Positions 59,465 to 64,000 of a DNA stretch of 64,000 nucleotides are shown here, one piece after another; the stretch's first letter is position 1; the number at the start of each line of letters is the position of its first letter. A model generated the notes under the pieces. That model was not told the origin of the DNA. It did no database searches and saw only the letters and a program-made list of their open reading frames with translations. Origin of the DNA: Candidatus Uabimicrobium amorphum (GTDB lineage: Bacteria > Planctomycetota > Uabimicrobiia > Uabimicrobiales > Uabimicrobiaceae); the NCBI RefSeq assembly GCF_009002475.1, contig NZ_AP019860.1, positions 5,966,501-6,030,500 of the forward strand, given 5' to 3'. A program made the position numbers and the translations under genes.

Positions 59465-59737
59465 GATTGACAGGGAGGACAGGAGGAACAGGATAAAGTT
59501 TTCATCCTGCCAAATCTTTTAGAGAGGTAATAGATTGCTAGAAATTTTTTGTAAAACAAAAATGTAAAGACTAAAATATTACAGGCAATTGATTATCGTT
59601 TCTGATAAATACGAAAAACTCAAAAAATAACACATCTACTGCCATGCCTAGTTTGAGTATCAATTCAGAGATAAATAAAATTTAAAGTTGAGAGGTTGTT
59701 GAAACTTCTTCATTTAATGCGAACATAGGAGGAACCT

Positions 59738-62446
59738 ATGAAAATATTTATGAAACTCACGCTTGGACATGTAGCGATTGCTTTAGTGGTGATCGTTAAT
59801 AGTTTTTTAAGTCTCCGCTTTATGAGCTATTCAGAAGAAGTCATTAGCAATCTTGTTGATAAAGCAATACCGGCGGTTGTTAGTTTACGAGAAGCCGAGT
59901 TCGCTAGCATGAAAATGCTATTGGCGGTACATACGTCGATTGTGACTGACAACGAAAACAAAAAAATTATCGCTAAAAAAGAAATCGAATTTAGTAAAAA
60001 TTTATGTCGCATGGCTATGGAAGATTACGAGAAGTTTATCACCAACCATTTTCCACAGCACGCAAAGCATCTAAAAAAAATAAAATTTAATGGGCAGTTG
60101 TTTATCGACACATGTCAGAAAATCATGGATTTACAAGAAAAAGGTCACAATCTCGAAGAAATCTTGGAGTACGAAAAAGTATTTTTAATACAAGAAAATG
60201 AATTTTTCAACGCAATAGAGTCATCGTTGATCAGTCAAAGGGTTGAATGGGAAAGAATGAAACATCTTGTAAAAAATACGCGGAGCCGTGCTTTGTTTTT
60301 TGTAATCGCAATGTGTGTCTTTACGATATTCATCACTCTTTTTATTAGCTTCAGGTCTTCGCAATTGATGGTCAGGCCTATTGTGGAAATAAAAGATGCG
60401 GCCATCGAAGTGGGAAAAGGTAACTTTGATGTACAAATTAGCCATCGCAGTTCTAAGGACGAAATTTCCGTTTTAGCGAAAACATTCAGTAGCATCGTGC
60501 AAGACTTGCGGAATCGAAAATACTTGAACAAAATTATCGAGTCGATGTCAGATACGCTGGTTGTTGTTGACATTGAAGGCAATATTACCATGGTGAACAA
60601 ATCACTTCTCGATCTTCTAGAATACGAAAAAGACGAATTGATAGGTCAACCATATGCGAAAATAATCGATAACGACGAAATGTTTCGCACCAGTACAATT
60701 ACCAAGAAAAAAATGATCGGCAATAACATTCGCTGTGAATATTTAAAACAAGATGGTTGTAAAATTTCTATGGCCTTGTCAGGTTCTTTATTAATTGATA
60801 GTAGTGATAAAGTCTTAGGCATGCTCTTTATTGCCCAAGATATGACAGAGCGTTACGAGGTTCAATTTGAGTTGGAAGAGCAGAAGAAATTTTTGCACGT
60901 TACTTTGTCAAGTATCGCCGATGCCATTATTACCACGGATGTAAGTGGTAAAATTACATTTATGAACTATGTCGCCGAAAATTTAACCGGTTGGAACTTT
61001 TTAGATGGCAAAGGTAAATCCATTGAGAAAGTTTTTCGAACCGAAAGCTCGCAAACAATGACGGAGCCAATGCAGAGAAGTCTGACAAAGAAAATTCGAC
61101 TTGCCGCGGGCACTGATACACGCTTAATCTCTAAAGACGGTCGCAAGTATTGTGTTGAGTGCAATATGACACCTCTTAAAACGGAAGACAACAAAACATT
61201 GGGCGTTGTACTCGTTTTTAGAGATGTAACGATGCAACGAAAAATGGAAGTTGAGTTGTTGAGCACCAAACAGAAGGCGGAATTCGCAGCACGGGCCAAA
61301 TCGAAATTTTTAGCGACAATGAGTCACGAAATTCGCACCCCTATCAATGGTGTCATTGGGATGTCGGAGTTACTCATTCATACCGAGTTGTCGGGAAAAC
61401 AAAAAAAATATTTAGACGTGATTTACACCAGTAGTAAACATCTACTTGGTATCGTGAACGATATCTTGGATTTTTCGAAGATCGAGTCTGGCAAACTAGA
61501 ATTAGAACAACAACCATTTGACTTGCATAAGTTGATCAATGAACTTATCACATTATTCGGACAAAGAGCGCAACAAAAAGGTATCAAAATCACAACACAA
61601 ATCGATGAAGAAGTTCCTTCCGTTGTAACATCGGATGTCGTGAGAGTACGGCAAATTTTAACAAACCTAATAAACAACGCCATCAAATTTACAGAAGAAG
61701 GGCAAATCACTATTTCGATAGAAAAAATTTCGCAAAAGGACGAAGTGATACGACTACGATTTATGGTAAAAGACACAGGAATTGGAATCGCCAAAGAAAA
61801 AGTTTCTTCTATTTTCAAAGCGTTTTCACAAGAAGACACTTCTATTGCAAGGAAATACGGAGGTAGTGGCTTAGGATTGGCAATTTGTTCTCGACTAGTA
61901 AAACTTTTAGATGGAAAGATATGGGTAGAAAGTATGGAGCAAATTGGTTCGCAATTTTTCTTCACACTACCAGTGATTGCCGCGCGAAAGAGACCTCTGA
62001 AAAGTACCAAGACATTGAACAAAGTAGAAAGACGCTCTTCGTTAAAGATCTTGGTCGCAGATGATAGCGAGGTCAACCGTGAAGTTGCCATTGATACACT
62101 AGATCACTTGGGATATAACGCTAAAGTGGTCAATGATGGCCAACAAGTGCTGGATGCTTTGGAAAAAAACACCTACGATATCATTTTAATGGATGTACAC
62201 ATGCCAAAGTTAAATGGACTGGAAACAGCAAAGGCTATCGTGCAAAAATATGGGGAAAATCGCCCTCTTTTAATTGCCCTTACCGCAGATGTTACTACGG
62301 AAAGTCGCAAGGAATGTTTAAATAGCGGTATGAGTGATTTTCTTGCCAAACCATTTTCACTCAACAGTATGAATGAGATTTTGAAAAAATGGAAAAAGGC
62401 CTTGAGATTGAATAAGTCCGAAAATTTAGAGTCGCTTGAGGACTAG
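59738..62446 (+). CDS. Hybrid sensor histidine kinase with HAMP, two PAS and receiver domains
   Basis: 902 residues; AGGAGG before ATG 59738. Transmembrane helix 1 (about 8-30), a four-helix-bundle-like sensor (about 31-185), helix 2 (about 188-212), HAMP (about 213-265), two PAS domains (about 268-390 and 395-510), HisKA with FLATMSHEIRTPING (His530), HATPase (NNAIKFTEEGQ, DTGIGIAKE, GGSGLGLAI) and a receiver with ILVADDSEVNRE and phospho-acceptor Asp819 (LMDVHMPKLNG). All key residues are intact. The sensor plus HAMP is MCP-like. No output regulator is adjacent. The 273-bp gap before it has a purine-rich tract but no gene. Confidence 0.95.
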   Translation: MKIFMKLTLGHVAIALVVIVNSFLSLRFMSYSEEVISNLVDKAIPAVVSLREAEFASMKMLLAVHTSIVTDNENKKIIAKKEIEFSKNLCRMAMEDYEKFITNHFPQHAKHLKKIKFNGQLFIDTCQKIMDLQEKGHNLEEILEYEKVFLIQENEFFNAIESSLISQRVEWERMKHLVKNTRSRALFFVIAMCVFTIFITLFISFRSSQLMVRPIVEIKDAAIEVGKGNFDVQISHRSSKDEISVLAKTFSSIVQDLRNRKYLNKIIESMSDTLVVVDIEGNITMVNKSLLDLLEYEKDELIGQPYAKIIDNDEMFRTSTITKKKMIGNNIRCEYLKQDGCKISMALSGSLLIDSSDKVLGMLFIAQDMTERYEVQFELEEQKKFLHVTLSSIADAIITTDVSGKITFMNYVAENLTGWNFLDGKGKSIEKVFRTESSQTMTEPMQRSLTKKIRLAAGTDTRLISKDGRKYCVECNMTPLKTEDNKTLGVVLVFRDVTMQRKMEVELLSTKQKAEFAARAKSKFLATMSHEIRTPINGVIGMSELLIHTELSGKQKKYLDVIYTSSKHLLGIVNDILDFSKIESGKLELEQQPFDLHKLINELITLFGQRAQQKGIKITTQIDEEVPSVVTSDVVRVRQILTNLINNAIKFTEEGQITISIEKISQKDEVIRLRFMVKDTGIGIAKEKVSSIFKAFSQEDTSIARKYGGSGLGLAICSRLVKLLDGKIWVESMEQIGSQFFFTLPVIAARKRPLKSTKTLNKVERRSSLKILVADDSEVNREVAIDTLDHLGYNAKVVNDGQQVLDALEKNTYDIILMDVHMPKLNGLETAKAIVQKYGENRPLLIALTADVTTESRKECLNSGMSDFLAKPFSLNSMNEILKKWKKALRLNKSENLESLED

Positions 62447-62513
62447 TGCTTTGGAACATTGATTTGTGAAAGTTGCTTAAGTATAGATATTCCGTAGTAC
62501 TTGGTGCCCCCAC

Positions 62514-62530
62514 AATCGGCTTCGCCGATT
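62514..62530. repeat. Small perfect hairpin before the IS4-type insertion
   Basis: aatcggc / gccgatt, 7-bp stem with ttc loop, in the gap after the histidine kinase gene. Flanking gtgcccccac and cccgcacaggg look like the arms of a longer imperfect palindrome, part of the original intergenic region before the IS arrived. Confidence 0.6.
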
Positions 62531-62553
62531 ACTCCCGCACAGGGCTGACAAGG

Positions 62554-63944
62554 CAAGCCCATTGACTTAAGCGTAAGTATATAGTATAAAATAATTTAAA
62601 ACAGTAAAAGAAGAGATTATGAAAAAAAAGAGTAATAGATAAAAGTAAAGAACTATTAGAGTCAGAGCGTTTCAAAAAAATGCATCGTAAAAACGAAAAA
62701 GACTTTACAAGAGAAAGAAAACTACCTTTTTCAAGATTAATGGTATTCATGATACGTAAAAGCATAAAATCAATACAAAATAGGCTAAACGAATTCGTAA
62801 AAGACTTGCTTACAAATTTTACAACGGTAACCTCAGGAGCATATACAAAAGCAAGGAAAAAGCTGAATTATACAGCCTTTATAGAGTTAAATAAGCAAGC
62901 AGTAGTTGAAACATTGTATGAAGATGAAGACTACAGAAAATACAAAGGTTTTCGTCTATGTGCAATAGACGGATCAAAAGTAAGACTTCCAAATGAAAAA
63001 GAGATAGAAGAACATTTTGGCACAATAAGATATAAAAATAAAAACATAAGTGTAGAAGGATCACACGCATTTGCAACAGTGTCAGTACTTTATGATCTAC
63101 TAAACGAAATCGCAATTGATAGCGAAATAGGACACTGTAAAAAAGATGAAGAGCTATTTGCTTACAAACACTTTCAACATGCAAATGAAAATGATCTCAT
63201 TCTCTTCGACAGAGGTTATTGTTCATATACCCTGTTAGCACATTTATGTAAAAAAGGTATCAATTTTGTAGTTAGATGTCCTGTTAATTCTTTCTATCAA
63301 GCAAACAAAATGTTTAAGCAGAAAATTGAGAGCTGTATTACAACTATTGAACCTCCTGACGATAAAAAGAAATTAGTTAATGACCAGTCTCTACCATCGA
63401 AAATTTCTGTACGTTTTGTTCGTGTTATGCTTGATACAGGTGATGTTGAAGTCCTTGTTTCTTCCTTAGTGGATGAACAATTGTACCCCACTGATGATTT
63501 TAAAGAGCTTTATTGGTTTAGATGGGGTATAGAAACTTTCTTTGATCGCATTAAAAACCGTCTTGACCTTGAGAATTTCACTGGCAAAACTACTCTATCT
63601 GTTCAACAAGATTTCTATGCTACTATTTACATTAGTGGTCTTGAATCTATTCTTATTGAAGATGCTCAAGATATTCTTGATCAGAAAACTTCTAGCAATA
63701 AGTATCCTCAGCAGGTCAATAAATCCGTTTCTTTTAATACCATTAAAAACTACGCTCTTGATTTACTTTTTGAAAATGACTCTGATTTACTTTTTGAAAA
63801 ACTTACTCAACTTTTTCTTTCTTCTCCTACTTGCATTCGAAAAGATCGCCCTCGACCCCGAGTTAAATCTCCTCGAAAACAAGTTAATTACTATAAAAGA
63901 AAACGAAAACCTACTTACTAGATTTTCTTAAGTCAATGGGCTTG
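62554..63944 (+). mobile_element. IS4-family insertion sequence, 1391 bp, with inverted ends and 11-bp target duplication
   Basis: Perfect 18-bp terminal inverted repeats: caagcccattgacttaag at 62554-62571 and its complement at 63927-63944. Directly outside, ggctgacaagg occurs at 62543-62553 and again at 63945-63955, an 11-bp target duplication, the length typical of IS4-group elements. Intact ends mean a recent insertion. Confidence 0.95.
62680..63921 (+). CDS. IS4-family DDE transposase (N-terminus in another frame at an A8 tract)
   Basis: 413 residues in the open frame. DDE residues: Asp in CAIDGSKVRLP, Asp in LFDRGYCSYTLL and Glu in YWFRWGIETFFDRIKNRLDLENFTGKT written as YREK-like block of IS4 enzymes. 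The region MHRKNEKDFTRERKLPF is normal family sequence but usually has about 20 residues before it. Those are found upstream in the same frame (DKSKELLESERFKK), open back to about 62628, while the only ATG with a plausible position (62619) is one base out of frame across eight A residues (62622-62629). Seven A residues would join them. Either slippage restores the frame or this copy is slightly broken. Confidence 0.88.
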   Translation: MHRKNEKDFTRERKLPFSRLMVFMIRKSIKSIQNRLNEFVKDLLTNFTTVTSGAYTKARKKLNYTAFIELNKQAVVETLYEDEDYRKYKGFRLCAIDGSKVRLPNEKEIEEHFGTIRYKNKNISVEGSHAFATVSVLYDLLNEIAIDSEIGHCKKDEELFAYKHFQHANENDLILFDRGYCSYTLLAHLCKKGINFVVRCPVNSFYQANKMFKQKIESCITTIEPPDDKKKLVNDQSLPSKISVRFVRVMLDTGDVEVLVSSLVDEQLYPTDDFKELYWFRWGIETFFDRIKNRLDLENFTGKTTLSVQQDFYATIYISGLESILIEDAQDILDQKTSSNKYPQQVNKSVSFNTIKNYALDLLFENDSDLLFEKLTQLFLSSPTCIRKDRPRPRVKSPRKQVNYYKRKRKPTY

Positions 63945-63991
63945 GGCTGACAAGGGTAGGTTTTATGTAAGTTACATGATGCAAGGTGCTT

Positions 63992-64000
63992 ATGGCTAAA
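63992..64000 (+). CDS. Possible start of a gene cut by the window end
   Basis: ATG GCT AAA at the last nine bases, preceded by caaggtgctt with AGG at a suitable distance. Only three codons are visible, so this is a weak suggestion. An IS4-type element was inserted 48 bases upstream and may have separated it from its promoter. Confidence 0.3.

Noticed and set aside
59465..59737. Small gene or RNA in the purine-rich gap before the histidine kinase
   Set aside because: No ORF with a ribosome site and no stable hairpin; only short gacagg(a)gg-type repeats.

Overview
The window is a 64 kb AT-rich bacterial segment. Several features together suggest a planctomycete-like lineage, possibly the low-GC Uabimicrobium group: three consecutive giant Ser/Thr kinases with TPR/HEAT tails, a secreted formylglycine-generating-enzyme-like protein, many HEAT/TPR/LRR repeat proteins, and pilin-like segments embedded in large secreted proteins. 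This placement is inference from gene content; no rRNA or other marker gene is present to confirm it. No tRNA, rRNA or CRISPR array was seen.

Layout. (1) 1-14.0 kb, minus strand: a tight operon of three membrane-anchored giant kinases, the DNA repair glycosylase mutM and a truncated, probably exported TIM-barrel-like protein. (2) 14.1-22.3 kb, plus: TSUP-family transporter, mannose-1-phosphate guanylyltransferase, a large HEAT-type protein, a repeat-rich intergenic region, then three exported proteins (HEAT+TPR, a protein built of about seven 45-residue repeats, and an FGE-like protein). (3) 22.5-28.3 kb: CoA transferase, a membrane-anchored unknown, ferrochelatase, and a minus-strand operon of a repeat/HTH-like protein, a rhodanese-type sulfurtransferase and SufE. 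(4) 28.4-34.9 kb, plus: xseB and ispA separated by layered repeats and a decayed insertion-sequence end, then nadK, a phosphoesterase, a P-loop kinase, a TIR-domain protein and the ABC-F protein EttA. (5) 35.0-46.97 kb: thioredoxin, two paralogous secreted proteins with internal pilin-like segments, a MtnK/APH-like kinase, a nucleoside hydrolase, Nfu, a small lipoprotein, a divergent kinase, a secreted alpha/beta hydrolase and a two-domain secreted unknown. (6) 46.98-49.05 kb: an IS200/IS605 element (tnpA, tnpB and a probable omega-RNA). (7) 49.1-54.3 kb: an epimerase, a fusion of MglA-like GTPase, pentapeptide-like repeats and a potassium-channel pore, and an ABC exporter. (8) 54.4-56.1 kb: an IscB element with a HEARO-type omega-RNA. 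(9) 56.1-62.4 kb: an LRR protein, a small unknown, a polytopic membrane protein and a hybrid histidine kinase. (10) 62.55-63.94 kb: an IS4-type insertion with 18-bp inverted ends and an 11-bp target duplication.

How the parts fit. Iron-sulfur and heme functions (ferrochelatase, SufE, sulfurtransferase, Nfu, thioredoxin) recur, as do phosphosignalling modules (four Ser/Thr kinases, a hybrid His kinase) and repeat-scaffold proteins. RNA-guided nuclease elements and IS ends sit directly against gene starts or stops (46.97, 56.09 and 29.25 kb). The most unusual single gene is the GTPase-repeat-channel fusion at 50112-52433. Terminator hairpins at 25.65, 33.19, 37.75, 40.07 and 42.77 kb divide the transcription units.
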